Shown: positions 15,549-23,906 of the stretch, piece by piece
Layout: every line of letters starts with the position of its first letter
How positions within the stretch are numbered: position 1 is the stretch's first letter
DNA from: Salinarimonas sp051117315
Lineage (GTDB): Bacteria > Pseudomonadota > Alphaproteobacteria > Rhizobiales > Beijerinckiaceae
Direction: 5' to 3'
Length of the DNA stretch: 40,215 nucleotides
NCBI GenBank assembly: GCA_051117315.1
Contig: JBNPEA010000028.1
Span: 1-40,215 of the forward strand
Notes under the pieces: generated by a model
Seen by the model: only the letters and a program-made list of their open reading frames with translations
What the model was told of the DNA's origin: nothing
The model's database searches: none
Program-made: the position numbers and the translations under genes

Positions 15549-16361
15549 ATGGACGAGCCCCGCCGCATCGACGACCTCGCCCCCTCGCCGGAAGGCCGCG
15601 AGCGCATCATCCGCGTGCGCGGGCTCGAGGTCGGCTTCGGCGAGAAGACGATCTTCAAGGATCTCGATCTCGACGTCTTCCGCGGCGAGATCCTCGGCTT
15701 CGTCGGCGGGTCCGGCACGGGCAAGTCCGTCCTCACCCGCGCGATCCTCGGCCTCCTGCCGACGCGCGCGGGCTCGATCGACATCTTCGGGCGCGACCGC
15801 AGGGGCCTCTCCGCGCGCGATCGCCGCGAGATGGAGACGCGCTGGGGCGTGCTGTTCCAGAACGGCGCGCTGTTCTCCGGCCTCACGGTCAAGCAGAACG
15901 TGCAGATGCCGATGCGCGAGCATCGGGACCTGAGCCAGGCGATGATGGACGACCTCGCCATGCTCAAGATCGAGATGGTCGGCCTGAAGCCGGACGCGGC
16001 GGACAAGTTCCCCTCCGAGCTCTCGGGGGGCATGATCAAGCGCGCGGCGCTGGCCCGGGCGCTCGCGCTCGATCCGGACATCGTCTTCCTGGACGAGCCG
16101 ACCTCGGGTCTCGACCCGATCGGCGCCGCCGACTTCGACGACCTGATCGTCACCTTGCGCGACACGCTGGGGCTGACCGTGTACATGGTCACCCACGACC
16201 TCGACAGCCTGTTCACGGTCTGCGACCGCATCGCGGCGCTCGCCGAGCAGCGTGTGATCGCGGAGGGGCCGATCGAGACCATGCTCGCCTCGGAGCACCC
16301 CTGGCTGAGATCCTACTTCCACGGCAAGCGCGCGCGCGCGGCCGCGACCGAGAGCGCGTGA
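15549..16361 (+). CDS. mlaF: MlaF-type ABC transporter ATP-binding protein
   Basis: ATPase of the MCE lipid transporter, 270 residues. Walker A GGSGTGKS (residues ~54-61), Q-loop VLFQNGALFSGLTVKQN, signature LSGGMIKRAALARALAL, Walker B IVFLDEPTSGLDP and switch VTHDLDSL are intact. The GGMIKRA form of the signature and the ALFSGLTV Q-loop are typical of MlaF/Mkl proteins. The ATG at 15549 follows the mlaE stop by four bases, with the end of mlaE supplying a weak ribosome site; ends ten bases before mlaD. Confidence 0.95.
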   Translation: MDEPRRIDDLAPSPEGRERIIRVRGLEVGFGEKTIFKDLDLDVFRGEILGFVGGSGTGKSVLTRAILGLLPTRAGSIDIFGRDRRGLSARDRREMETRWGVLFQNGALFSGLTVKQNVQMPMREHRDLSQAMMDDLAMLKIEMVGLKPDAADKFPSELSGGMIKRAALARALALDPDIVFLDEPTSGLDPIGAADFDDLIVTLRDTLGLTVYMVTHDLDSLFTVCDRIAALAEQRVIAEGPIETMLASEHPWLRSYFHGKRARAAATESA

Positions 16362-16370
16362 GGGACAAGC

Positions 16371-18620
16371 ATGGAAACGCGTGCCAACTACGCCGTCATC
16401 GGGCTCTTCACCCTCCTCGTCGTCGCCGCGGCGTTCCTGTTCGTGTACTGGTTCGCGGTCAGCGAGAGCGCCGGCGAGCGGGCGGAGATCGACATCGTCT
16501 TCGAGGGCTCGGTGGCGGGGCTCTCGCGGGGCGCGTCGGTGAACTTCAACGGCATCCGCGTGGGCGAGGTCACCAACCTGGCGATCTCGGAGGAGCGCCC
16601 GAGCCTGGTCGTCGCCCGCGTCACGGTCGACCCGACCGTGCCCCTGCGGCAGGACACGACGGCGCGGCTCGAGTTCCAGGGCCTCACGGGCATCGCCTCG
16701 GTCGCGCTCTCCGGCGGCAGCCGCGAGGCCGAGTCCCTCCTGCCGCATCCGGAGCCCGGGCGGCCCACCATCGTCGCCGAGCCCTCCGACTTCCAGGACC
16801 TGATCGAGAGCGCCCGCAACATCGCCCGGCGCGCTTCCGACGTGTTCGACCGCTTCGACGAGCTGGTCGCCGAGAACGACCAGGCCATCGCCTCCACGGT
16901 GCAGAACGTCGAGGCGTTCTCGCGGGCGCTGGCGGAGAACGCACCGGCGATCGACCGCTTCCTGGAGCAGGTCGGCGAGGCGGCGGGCCGCATCGGGCCG
17001 CTGGCGGATTCGCTCGACGAGCTGTCGCGCAACGTCAACGACATCGTCGCCGCTGTGGATTCCGAGAGCGTGGCGCGCTCGGTCGCGAACGTCGAGACCT
17101 TCACGCAGACGCTGGCGAATTCCGAGGCGCAGGTGGCGCAGGCCTTCGAGGACGCCGCCGCCCTCGTGTCGCGCCTCAGCGAGACCGCCACGGGTGTCGA
17201 GGCGACCGTCGCGGACGTGCGCGCCTTCGTCGCGGCGCTGGACGCCGAGGCGCTGGACGCCACGGTCGGCAACGTGCGCGCCTTCTCGCAGACGCTCGCG
17301 AACAACCGCGAGACGGTGGCGTCCGTGATCGAGGACGCGGCGAGCCTCACGGACACGCTCGCGCGCTCCTCCCAGCGGCTCGACGCCACGCTCGCCAACG
17401 TCGAGGGCGTGTCGCAGACCGTCGCCGCCAACCGCGAGAACATCGACCGCGTGCTCGGCCAGGCGGCCGAGCTGACGACGCGCCTCACCGCAGCCTCCGA
17501 GACGCTGCAGGGGACGCTCGACGGCATCGACGGGCTCGTCGCCTCCGTCGACCCGGCGCGGGTCGAGACCACGCTGGCCAATGTCGAGGCGTTCTCGCAG
17601 ACGTTGGCGGAGAACCGGGGCGAGGTGGAGGCGGTGATCGCCAATGCCCGCTCGCTGACACAGACGCTCGAGGCGACCGCCCAGCGCCTCGACGGCACCG
17701 TCGGGCGGGTCGATACGCTCGTCGCCGCCGTCGACCCGCAGACCGTGAGCGCCACGCTCGAGAACGCCCGCGTCTTCTCGCAGGCGCTGGCCGACACCCG
17801 CGAGGATCTCGTGGCCACGCTGGACGAGGCGCGGGCGATCGCCGCCGCCATCGACCCGGCGGTGGTGCAATCGACGCTCGGCAACGTCGAGGGCTTCTCG
17901 CAGACGCTGGCGGCCAACCGCGAATCGGTCGACCGGGTCATCGCCAACGCCGAGGGCCTGACGCAGACGCTGGCCGCCACCTCGACCCGCCTCGACGGCG
18001 CCATAGACCGGGTCGACGCACTCGTCGGCGCGGTCGACCCCGCGGCCGTCTCGCAGACGGTGGAGAACGCCCGCGCCTTCTCGCAGACGCTCGCCGACAA
18101 TCGCGAATCCGTGACGCTGGCGCTCGAGGAGATCGGCCGTATCGCGCAGGCCATCGACTCGGAACGGATCGAGCGCGTGATCGCCAACGTCGAGAGCTTC
18201 TCTCGGACGCTGGACGCCAACACCGAGGAGGTCGATCAGGTGATCGCCAACGCGGTCTCGATCTCCGAGCAGCTCGAGGCGTCGGCCGGGCGCGTCGACC
18301 GCGTCCTGCAGGCGGCGGAGGACTTCCTCGGCACCGCCGCGGGCGACGAGGGCGACGCCTTGTTCGACGAGATCCGCGAGGCGGCGTCGGCCATCCGCGT
18401 GCTCGCCGAGAATCTCGACGCGCGCACCCAGACCCTGACCGACAACATCGGCAGCTTGACGGGGACGGGTCTGCAGGAGGTGCGGGGGCTGGCCGAGGAG
18501 GGCCGGCGGACGCTCGACGACATCGGCCGCGCGGTGCGCTCACTCGAGCGCGACCCGTCGCAAGTGATCTTCGGCGGCGACGGCGGCGGGGGCGTACGCG
18601 AATACCAGGGGCGGCGTTGA
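16371..18620 (+). CDS. mlaD: MCE-domain lipid transporter protein with extended repeat region (MlaD-like)
   Basis: Periplasmic, membrane-anchored substrate-binding subunit of the MCE transporter. Membrane anchor at residues ~8-29 (YAVIGLFTLLVVAAAFLFVYWFAV), single MCE domain ~36-115 with FEGSVAGLSRGASVNFNGIRVGEV and LTGIASVALSGG. The remaining ~600 residues are a predicted all-helical, Ala/Thr/Gln-rich array built on a recurring NVxAFSQTLAxNRExV motif, ending with DPSQVIFGG, a common C-terminal tag of these proteins. At 749 residues it is far longer than E. coli MlaD (~180) and longer than most alphaproteobacterial homologues I know. The helices may form a tunnel or needle extending across the periplasm, as in PqiB/YebT or mycobacterial MCE proteins (inference). 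Confidence 0.92.
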   Translation: METRANYAVIGLFTLLVVAAAFLFVYWFAVSESAGERAEIDIVFEGSVAGLSRGASVNFNGIRVGEVTNLAISEERPSLVVARVTVDPTVPLRQDTTARLEFQGLTGIASVALSGGSREAESLLPHPEPGRPTIVAEPSDFQDLIESARNIARRASDVFDRFDELVAENDQAIASTVQNVEAFSRALAENAPAIDRFLEQVGEAAGRIGPLADSLDELSRNVNDIVAAVDSESVARSVANVETFTQTLANSEAQVAQAFEDAAALVSRLSETATGVEATVADVRAFVAALDAEALDATVGNVRAFSQTLANNRETVASVIEDAASLTDTLARSSQRLDATLANVEGVSQTVAANRENIDRVLGQAAELTTRLTAASETLQGTLDGIDGLVASVDPARVETTLANVEAFSQTLAENRGEVEAVIANARSLTQTLEATAQRLDGTVGRVDTLVAAVDPQTVSATLENARVFSQALADTREDLVATLDEARAIAAAIDPAVVQSTLGNVEGFSQTLAANRESVDRVIANAEGLTQTLAATSTRLDGAIDRVDALVGAVDPAAVSQTVENARAFSQTLADNRESVTLALEEIGRIAQAIDSERIERVIANVESFSRTLDANTEEVDQVIANAVSISEQLEASAGRVDRVLQAAEDFLGTAAGDEGDALFDEIREAASAIRVLAENLDARTQTLTDNIGSLTGTGLQEVRGLAEEGRRTLDDIGRAVRSLERDPSQVIFGGDGGGGVREYQGRR
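16900..18285 (+). repeat. about nine degenerate helical repeats coded inside mlaD
   Basis: The protein motif NVxAFSQTLAxNRE recurs about nine times between residues ~177 and ~638, with related DNA around GTCGAGGCGTTCTCGCAGAC. In the second half long units (~60 residues, with an extra RSLTQTLEATAQRLDGTVGRV-like helix) alternate with short ones (~40 residues), each often closed by a VDP turn. Conservation at DNA level suggests growth by unequal recombination. Confidence 0.75.
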
Positions 18621-18675
18621 CGCGCCGGCAGGGTTCGTATTCGGATGGCGGCGAGTTTTCGGGGGGCGTGAGTCG

Positions 18676-19293
18676 ATGAGCGGAACACGACACGAGGGAC
18701 GAGGGCGCATCCTGGCCGCCGCGCTGGCGCTGAGCTCCGTGGCCCTGCTCGGCGGGTGCGCCTCCGCGCCCGCGCTCGTGACCTACGGGCTCGCCGCGCC
18801 AGTGGAGCGCATCTCGGCGCCGATGCGGCTGCCGGGCCTCGTCCTGGTGGTCGAACCCTCGGCCATCGAGCTCTATTCCACCGAGCGCGTCGTCGTGCGC
18901 GAGCCCGACGGGGCGCTGTCCTATCTGCCGGGCGTGCAATACGCCGACCAGCTCCCCGCCCTCGTTCAGACCCGGCTCGTCGAGACCTTCGAGAACGCGA
19001 GCCGGCTCGGAGGGGTCGCCCGTCCGGGCGACCGGGTGACGCCGGACTGGCAGCTCAACTCGTCGATCCGCACGTTCTGGGTCGACGTCGAGACGAACCT
19101 CGCCGTCGTCGAGATCGCCGTGCGCGCCGTCTCCGAGGCGAACGGGCGCGTCGGCGCGGCGCGGGTGTTCACGGCCCGGGTGCCGGTGGCGGCGATCGAG
19201 GGTCGCGCGGCGATGCAAGGGCTCGAGGCGGCGCTCGCCGAGGTGATGCTCGAGATCGTCCGCTTCGCCGGCACCGGCGGCGGCAACGCCTGA
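18676..19293 (+). CDS. ABC-type transport auxiliary lipoprotein (PqiC/MCE-associated)
   Basis: A 205-residue lipoprotein: basic n-region, hydrophobic stretch and lipobox LLGGCAS (Cys ~28). The mature part, LVTYGLAAPVER and RVVVREPDGALSYLPGVQYADQLPALVQTRLVETFENASRL, matches the PqiC-type auxiliary component family, usually the outer-membrane partner of MCE transporters. Last gene of mlaEFD-lipoprotein, 55 bases after mlaD. Start ATG at 18676. By family knowledge it likely docks the MlaD tunnel to the outer membrane, fitting a model in which the long MlaD spans the periplasm. Convergent with the histidine kinase gene, six bases away. Confidence 0.88.
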   Translation: MSGTRHEGRGRILAAALALSSVALLGGCASAPALVTYGLAAPVERISAPMRLPGLVLVVEPSAIELYSTERVVVREPDGALSYLPGVQYADQLPALVQTRLVETFENASRLGGVARPGDRVTPDWQLNSSIRTFWVDVETNLAVVEIAVRAVSEANGRVGAARVFTARVPVAAIEGRAAMQGLEAALAEVMLEIVRFAGTGGGNA

Positions 19294-19299
19294 CGACCG

Positions 19300-20733
19300 T
19301 CAGCCCGGGAGCCGAACCGCCGCGCGCAGGCCACCCAGGGGGGCGTCCTCGAGCGCGATGTCTCCGCCATGGGCGCGGGCGATGTCGCGGGCGATGGGCA
19401 GGCCCAGCCCGGAGCCGCCCTCGTCCTGGTTGCGCGCCTCGTCGAGCCGGACGAAAGGCTTGAACACCTCGTCGCGCAGCTCCGGCGGGATGCCGGGCCC
19501 GTCGTCGTCGACCGTGATGGTCAGCCAGCGGCCCTCGTGCACCGCACGCACCGCGATCGTGTCGCCGTGGCGCGCGGCGTTGGCGACGAGGTTGTTGAGC
19601 ATGCGCCGGAACGCGTCCGGGCGCACGATGATGCCCGTGTCCCCCTCGACCGTGAGCGAGACCGGATGCCCCTGACGGCGGGCGTCGGCGATCACCTCCT
19701 CGAGCAGCGACGAGAGGTCGACCTCGACCGCGATCTCCCCCGCGTCGCCGCGGGCGAAGGCGAGATAGCCCTCGAGCATGCGCGTCATCTCGTCGACGTC
19801 GCGGCGCAGGTCCTCGACGTCGGGGGCGTCCATCAGCGCGAGCGAGAGCTTGAATCGGGTGAGGATGGTGCGCAGGTCGTGCGACACGCCGTTCAGCATC
19901 GTCGTGCGCTGCTCGCGGGCGCGCTCGATGCGCCGCTTCATCTCGATGAAGGCGTGCCCGGCCTGGCGCACCTCGCGTGCGCCGCGCGGGCGGAAGTCCG
20001 TCTCGCGACCCTTGCCGTAGCTCTCGGCCGCGTCCGCCAGGGTCAGGATCGGGCGGATCTGGTTGCGCAGGAACAGGATGGCGATCGCCATCAGCACCAG
20101 CGACGAGCCGATCATCCACAGGAGGAAGATGTGCGAGTTCGAGGCGTAGGCCTGGCTGCGGCGCGCCACGACGCGCAGCACCGCATTGTCGAGCTTGATC
20201 CGGATCTCGATCAGGTTCGAGCGTCCGAGCGTATCGATCCAGAAGGGGCGGGCGATCTGGCGGGCGATCTGCTCGGAGAGGGCGGCGTCGAGGATCGAGA
20301 AGAAGGGTTTCGGGCCCGGCGGCGGCAGGTCGACGCCGCGCAGGATCTCGACGTCGAGCCCCAACCGCTGGGTGGCGATGCGGCGCAGCGTGCGGCCCTC
20401 CTCGTCCTGCGGATAGGTCTCCCAGACGTCGATCAGCGCGGCGATGTCGGCGGTGACGGCCGAGGAGAGGCGCATCGTCACCGTCTGCCAGTGCCGCTCC
20501 ATGAAGACGTAGGCGATGATCGACTGGAGCAGCACGATCGGCACGATGACGATGATCAGCGAGCGGGCATAGAGGCCCTTGGGCATCATCGAGCCGAGCC
20601 AGCGGGCGCCGCGGCCGTAGACGCGCCCCGACGCCGCCAGCGGCGTCCGCAGCGCGCCGAGCGACCGGCGCAGGGCGTTCGGCCGAGGCGTCGTCTCGCG
20701 CGGGGCGGCGCCGGCGCCGTCCATCCCGCTCAC
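19300..20733 (-). CDS. EnvZ-like sensor histidine kinase
   Basis: Membrane histidine kinase, 477 residues, partner of the OmpR-type regulator it overlaps by four bases. Membrane segments at ~57-77 and ~201-223 enclose a periplasmic domain; HAMP ~224-277; HisKA with NGVSHDLRTILTRFKLSLAL (His285); HATPase with NLVANAARHGD, DDDGPGIPP and GSGLGLPIARDIA. The proline that normally follows the H box (HDLRTP) is Ile290 here; this substitution is seen, to my recollection, in other Rhizobiales EnvZ-like kinases, and it lies in the region linked to phosphatase and kinase balance. Signal unknown; EnvZ-type osmotic or envelope sensing is inference. Confidence 0.93.
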   Translation of the reverse strand: MSGMDGAGAAPRETTPRPNALRRSLGALRTPLAASGRVYGRGARWLGSMMPKGLYARSLIIVIVPIVLLQSIIAYVFMERHWQTVTMRLSSAVTADIAALIDVWETYPQDEEGRTLRRIATQRLGLDVEILRGVDLPPPGPKPFFSILDAALSEQIARQIARPFWIDTLGRSNLIEIRIKLDNAVLRVVARRSQAYASNSHIFLLWMIGSSLVLMAIAILFLRNQIRPILTLADAAESYGKGRETDFRPRGAREVRQAGHAFIEMKRRIERAREQRTTMLNGVSHDLRTILTRFKLSLALMDAPDVEDLRRDVDEMTRMLEGYLAFARGDAGEIAVEVDLSSLLEEVIADARRQGHPVSLTVEGDTGIIVRPDAFRRMLNNLVANAARHGDTIAVRAVHEGRWLTITVDDDGPGIPPELRDEVFKPFVRLDEARNQDEGGSGLGLPIARDIARAHGGDIALEDAPLGGLRAAVRLPG

Positions 20734-21482
20734 CGCTCCGCGACGAGCCGGTAGCCGACCCCGCGCACGGTCTGCAGGACGAGGGGGTTCGCCGGGTCGA
20801 TCTCGATCTTGCGGCGCAGGCGGTTGATCTGGACGTCGACCGTGCGCTCATTCAGCGCCGCGCCGGCGCCGGAGAGGTCCTCGCGGAGTACGTTCTCGTT
20901 GGCGCGCGCGCCGAGGATCGTCAGGATCTCCCGCTCGCGCTCGGTGAGGCGCACCGCCTCCTCGCCGCGCCGCAGCTCGCCTCGGTCGAGCCGGAAGACG
21001 AAGGGACCGAAGCGCAGCTCGTCCCCGGGAGCGGGCTCGCCGGCGGCTCCCGCCGGCGCCGCCCGCTTGAGGATGTTGCCGAGCCGCAGCACCAGCTCGC
21101 GGGGCTCGAAGGGCTTGGGCAGGTAGTCGTCCGCGCCGATCTCGAGGCCGGTGATGCGATCCTTCGCGTCGGCGCGGGCGGTCAGCATCAGGATCGGCGT
21201 GTCGGCGATCGCGCGCACGGCGCGGGCGTACTCGAAGCCGGTCTCGCCGGGCATCATCACGTCGAGCACCAGCGCGTCGAAGACGAAGTGCTCCGACTTC
21301 GCCCGCGCCTCGGCGGCGCTCGCCGCCACGGTGACGCGAAAGCCGTTCTCGGCGAGGTACTTCGAGATCAGGTCGCGCAGGCGTCGGTCGTCGTCGACGA
21401 CGAGCACGTGCGGGGCGTGGTCGGGGACCTCGATGCGGGCCTCGCCGGCGGGTGCGGCGTCGATCCCCTGCGCGTTCGTCAT
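20730..21482 (-). CDS. OmpR-family response regulator
   Basis: DNA-binding response regulator, 250 residues. Receiver domain ~25-140 with acidic pocket DDD at ~30-32, phospho-acceptor Asp74 (LVLDVMMPG), Thr101 and Lys123 (LPKPFEP). C-terminal winged helix ~155-248 with LTEREREILTILGARANENVLREDL and RTVDVQINRLRRKIEIDPANPLVLQTVRGVGYRL, the OmpR/PhoB signature. The start ATG at 21482 overlaps the marR stop and the stop overlaps the kinase start (both ATGA), so the three genes are almost certainly one transcript with coupled translation. Its N-terminal ~24 residues are longer than usual. Confidence 0.94.
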   Translation of the reverse strand: MTNAQGIDAAPAGEARIEVPDHAPHVLVVDDDRRLRDLISKYLAENGFRVTVAASAAEARAKSEHFVFDALVLDVMMPGETGFEYARAVRAIADTPILMLTARADAKDRITGLEIGADDYLPKPFEPRELVLRLGNILKRAAPAGAAGEPAPGDELRFGPFVFRLDRGELRRGEEAVRLTEREREILTILGARANENVLREDLSGAGAALNERTVDVQINRLRRKIEIDPANPLVLQTVRGVGYRLVAER

Positions 21483-22105
21483 GTCGCCTCTCCGGGGCCA
21501 CCCACCCGCCGCGCCACGGCGGCGCGCGCATCGGGGTCGATCATCGCGAGCAGGAAGTCGACCACCGCCGCCCGGCCCTCGGGCGGCGTATCGGCGAGCG
21601 CTCGGCCGATCCGGCGCGTCTGCAGCCGCGCCAGGCTGAGCGCCAGCACCGCGCCGGCCTGCGTGACGAAGAGCAGGCGCTGGCGACGGTCCGCCGTCCC
21701 GGGGCGGGCCTCGACGAAGCCCTTCTCGATCAGCTCCTTGAGCACGCGGTTCAAGCTCTGCTTCGTGATCCTCAGGATCTCCAGGAGTTCGGCGATCGTG
21801 AGGCCGGGATTGCGCGCGACGAAATGCAGGACGCGATGATGCGCCCGTCCGAAACCGTAGTCGTCGAGGATGCGGTCCGGATCGCCGACGAAATCGCGAT
21901 AGGCGAAGAAGAACAGTTCCATCAGGTCGTAGGCCGGCAGCTCCGGATCGGCGTCCGCGGCCTCCCGTGCATGGGCGCGCGCCGCGTCGCGGACACGGGC
22001 GGCGGCCGTGCCCTCGTCTCCGTCTCGCCCGGTGGCCGCACGAGCCGGAGGGCCGTCGGCGGTAGGGGCGGTCTCGTCTGCGGTCCTGGCGGTGGCCTCG
22101 GTCAC
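21479..22105 (-). CDS. MarR-family transcriptional regulator
   Basis: Winged-helix regulator, 208 residues; longer than the usual ~150 because of a ~55-residue Ala/Asp-rich low-complexity N-terminus. Core: LMELFFFAYRDFVGDPDRILDDYGFGRAHHRVLHFVARNPGLTIAELLEILRITKQSLNRVLKELIEKGFVEARPGTADRRQRLLFVT, with recognition helix and wing. Start is GTG at 22105; a start further inside cannot be excluded. First gene of marR-ompR-envZ and divergent from the ilvE-type gene; a perfect inverted repeat 24-44 bases upstream of its start is a good candidate operator for autoregulation. Confidence 0.9.
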   Translation of the reverse strand: MTEATARTADETAPTADGPPARAATGRDGDEGTAAARVRDAARAHAREAADADPELPAYDLMELFFFAYRDFVGDPDRILDDYGFGRAHHRVLHFVARNPGLTIAELLEILRITKQSLNRVLKELIEKGFVEARPGTADRRQRLLFVTQAGAVLALSLARLQTRRIGRALADTPPEGRAAVVDFLLAMIDPDARAAVARRVGGPGEAT

Positions 22106-22128
22106 GTCGGAAATTTTCCTCGTCCGGT

Positions 22129-22149
22129 TATGTCAGCCTTGTTGACATA
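22129..22149. promoter_or_regulatory. inverted repeat, likely MarR operator in the divergent promoter
   Basis: TATGTCA (22129-22135) and TGACATA (22143-22149) are perfect 7-bp arms around GCCTTGT. The right arm contains TTGACA (22142-22147), a consensus -35 for the plus-strand aminotransferase gene, with TTACTC or TACTCG at the -10 distance. Binding there would block that promoter and sits close upstream of marR. The protein bound is inferred from position. Confidence 0.6.
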
Positions 22150-22301
22150 TCTCAGGCGGATTGTTACTCGTCAAGCCGGATCGACGAAATGATCGATCGT
22201 TCTGGGCTCCGTATCGGCAATGCCGTGTCTCAGAGCACGCGCATCGCGACATGGAGCCTCCTCGCCGCGCAAAGGCCCGCATTTCAAGGAGAAGCGGTCT
22301 C

Positions 22302-23189
22302 ATGTCCCCACTGCCCTTCGATCAACGGGACGGTCTGATCTGGCTCGACGGCGCGCTCGTGCCGTGGGCCGAGGCCAAGCTGCATGTGCTCTCTCACGGG
22401 CTGCACTACGGCTCCTCCGTATTCGAAGGCGAGCGAGCCTACGGCGGCATGATCTTCAAGTCGACCGAGCATTCCGAGCGCCTGCGCCGCTCGGCCCAGG
22501 TGCTCGACTTCGAGATCCCCTACACGGTGGCGGAGATCGACGCGGCGAAGGAGCTCGTCCTCGCCGAGGCCGGCCTCGGGGACGCGTACCTGCGCCCCGT
22601 GGCGTGGCGCGGCTCGGAGATGATGGGCATCTCGGCGCAGGCGAACACGATCCATCTCGCCATCGCCGCGTGGGACTGGCCGAGCTACTTCGACCCGGCC
22701 GCGCGGCTCAAGGGCATCCGCCTCGACATGGCGGAGTACCGCCGGCCGGACCCGAGGACCGCGCCGTGCCATTCCAAGGCGGCGGGCCTGTACATGATCT
22801 GCACGATCTCGAAGCACGCTGCCGAGCGCAAGGGCTACGCGGACGCGCTGATGCTCGACTGGCAGGGCCGCGTGGCGGAGTGCACCGGCGCCAACGTGTT
22901 CTTCACCCGCGACGGGGCGATCCACACCCCGATCGCGGACTGCTTCCTCGACGGGATCACCCGCCGCACCGTGATCGACCTCGCCCGCCGGCGCGGCCTG
23001 GAGGTGATCGAGCGGCGGATCATGCCCGAGGAGCTGTCGACCTTCGACGAGTGCTTCATCACCGGCACCGCCGCGGAGGTGACGCCGGTCTCCGAGATCG
23101 GGCCGTACGGCTTCAAGCCCGGCGCCGTCACGCTGATGCTGATGGAGGACTACATGTCCGAGGTGCGCCCGAAGGCGAAGGCCGCCTGA
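22302..23189 (+). CDS. ilvE: branched-chain amino acid aminotransferase (class IV PLP)
   Basis: PLP-dependent class IV aminotransferase, 295 residues, interconverting Leu/Ile/Val and their 2-oxo acids with glutamate as partner. Seen: LSHGLHYGSSVFEGERAYGG, the Schiff-base Lys159 in CHSKAAGLYM, VAECTGANVFF (Glu193), LDGITRRTVIDLA and TGTAAEVTPVSEIG. I start at the ATG at 22302, with AAGGAG about 11 bases upstream; the longer open frame from 22161 crosses the promoter region and looks non-coding. Divergent from marR. D-amino acid transaminase and aminodeoxychorismate lyase share the fold, but the AEVTPV and SVFEG motifs favour IlvE. Confidence 0.92.
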   Translation: MSPLPFDQRDGLIWLDGALVPWAEAKLHVLSHGLHYGSSVFEGERAYGGMIFKSTEHSERLRRSAQVLDFEIPYTVAEIDAAKELVLAEAGLGDAYLRPVAWRGSEMMGISAQANTIHLAIAAWDWPSYFDPAARLKGIRLDMAEYRRPDPRTAPCHSKAAGLYMICTISKHAAERKGYADALMLDWQGRVAECTGANVFFTRDGAIHTPIADCFLDGITRRTVIDLARRRGLEVIERRIMPEELSTFDECFITGTAAEVTPVSEIGPYGFKPGAVTLMLMEDYMSEVRPKAKAA

Positions 23190-23264
23190 GCCCGCGCCAT
23201 CGGAACGCGTGGATGTGAGCGGTCGAGGCACGACCTCGGCCGTGCCCGAGGGTCACGACGAGGC

Positions 23265-23873
23265 TCACGAGTCGCGCTGGATCACCGCGCAGCCGATCCG
23301 GTCGCCCGCTCCGCCGATGGGCTGGGTGACCTGGTCGTCGCGGTCGGCGTGGATGATGAGCGCCGAGCCGTCCTCGTCGAACAGCGCCTGCTCGCCGTCG
23401 AAGGTGAGCAGCGCCGTGACGAACTCGGCCGCCGCAGCCCCGTTCTCGCCGACATAGATGCTCGACAGGTCGCCCGCTTCCGGCCCCTGCGGATGGAGAT
23501 GGCCGTGCATCCGGCCCTGCGCGCTGATGTGCCCCTGCGACGCCTGGAAATCGGGCGCGTCCGAGCAGTCCGCCACCTGGTGGAAATGCGCCGCGTGCCA
23601 GCCGGTGGGCAGCATGCCCTCCTCGATGATGATGGTCCCGACGACGCCGTTCGGCCCGCCGCGCAGCGAGAGCGTGCCGATCTCGCTCCCCTCGGTGCCG
23701 AGGATCGGGGTCTCGTAGGTCTGGATCTCGCCTTCCTGGGCAATGCCGGGGCCGGCGGCGGCGAGCGCGGTGCCGGCGACGAGCGCGAACGTGGCGAGGC
23801 GCGTGCGGGTCATGCGGGTGCGGGTCATGGGGGTGCGGGTCATGGGGGTGCGGGTCATGGGGGTGCGGGTCAT
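23265..23873 (-). CDS. sodC: periplasmic Cu/Zn superoxide dismutase
   Basis: Cu,Zn superoxide dismutase exported to the periplasm, converting superoxide to peroxide and oxygen. 202 residues from the first of five in-frame ATGs (23873), the one preceded by AGGAGGAG at good spacing. The N-terminus is three MTRTP and two MTRTR units, then the hydrophobic signal core LATFALVAGTALAAAG and a likely cut near AQ-EGE; starting at the fifth ATG (23813) would give an ordinary signal peptide. Catalytic domain: HAAHFHQVADCSD, GHISAQGRMHGHLHPQGPEAGDLSSIYV, metal-binding Asp and His, GSALIIHADRDD, and the second disulfide Cys in IGCAVI. An EcfG-type promoter lies upstream, fitting stress induction. Convergent with the aminotransferase gene. 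Confidence 0.93.
   Translation of the reverse strand: MTRTPMTRTPMTRTPMTRTRMTRTRLATFALVAGTALAAAGPGIAQEGEIQTYETPILGTEGSEIGTLSLRGGPNGVVGTIIIEEGMLPTGWHAAHFHQVADCSDAPDFQASQGHISAQGRMHGHLHPQGPEAGDLSSIYVGENGAAAAEFVTALLTFDGEQALFDEDGSALIIHADRDDQVTQPIGGAGDRIGCAVIQRDS
23799..23873 (-). repeat. five tandem 15-bp units, each with an in-frame ATG, at the sodC start
   Basis: Units begin at 23873, 23858, 23843, 23828 and 23813 on the minus strand (ATGACCCGCACCCCC or ATGACCCGCACGCGC). Three code MTRTP, two MTRTR. Copy-number change would add or remove five residues of the signal-peptide n-region without shifting frame. Confidence 0.9.
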
Positions 23874-23906
23874 GGGGAGTCTCCTCCTGCGTTGAAACTC
23901 CCCGGA

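Noticed and set aside
15492..17870. 792-codon minus-strand open frame opposite mlaF and mlaD
   Set aside because: Its His/Arg/Asp/Gly-rich repeats are the antisense of the MlaD helical repeats.
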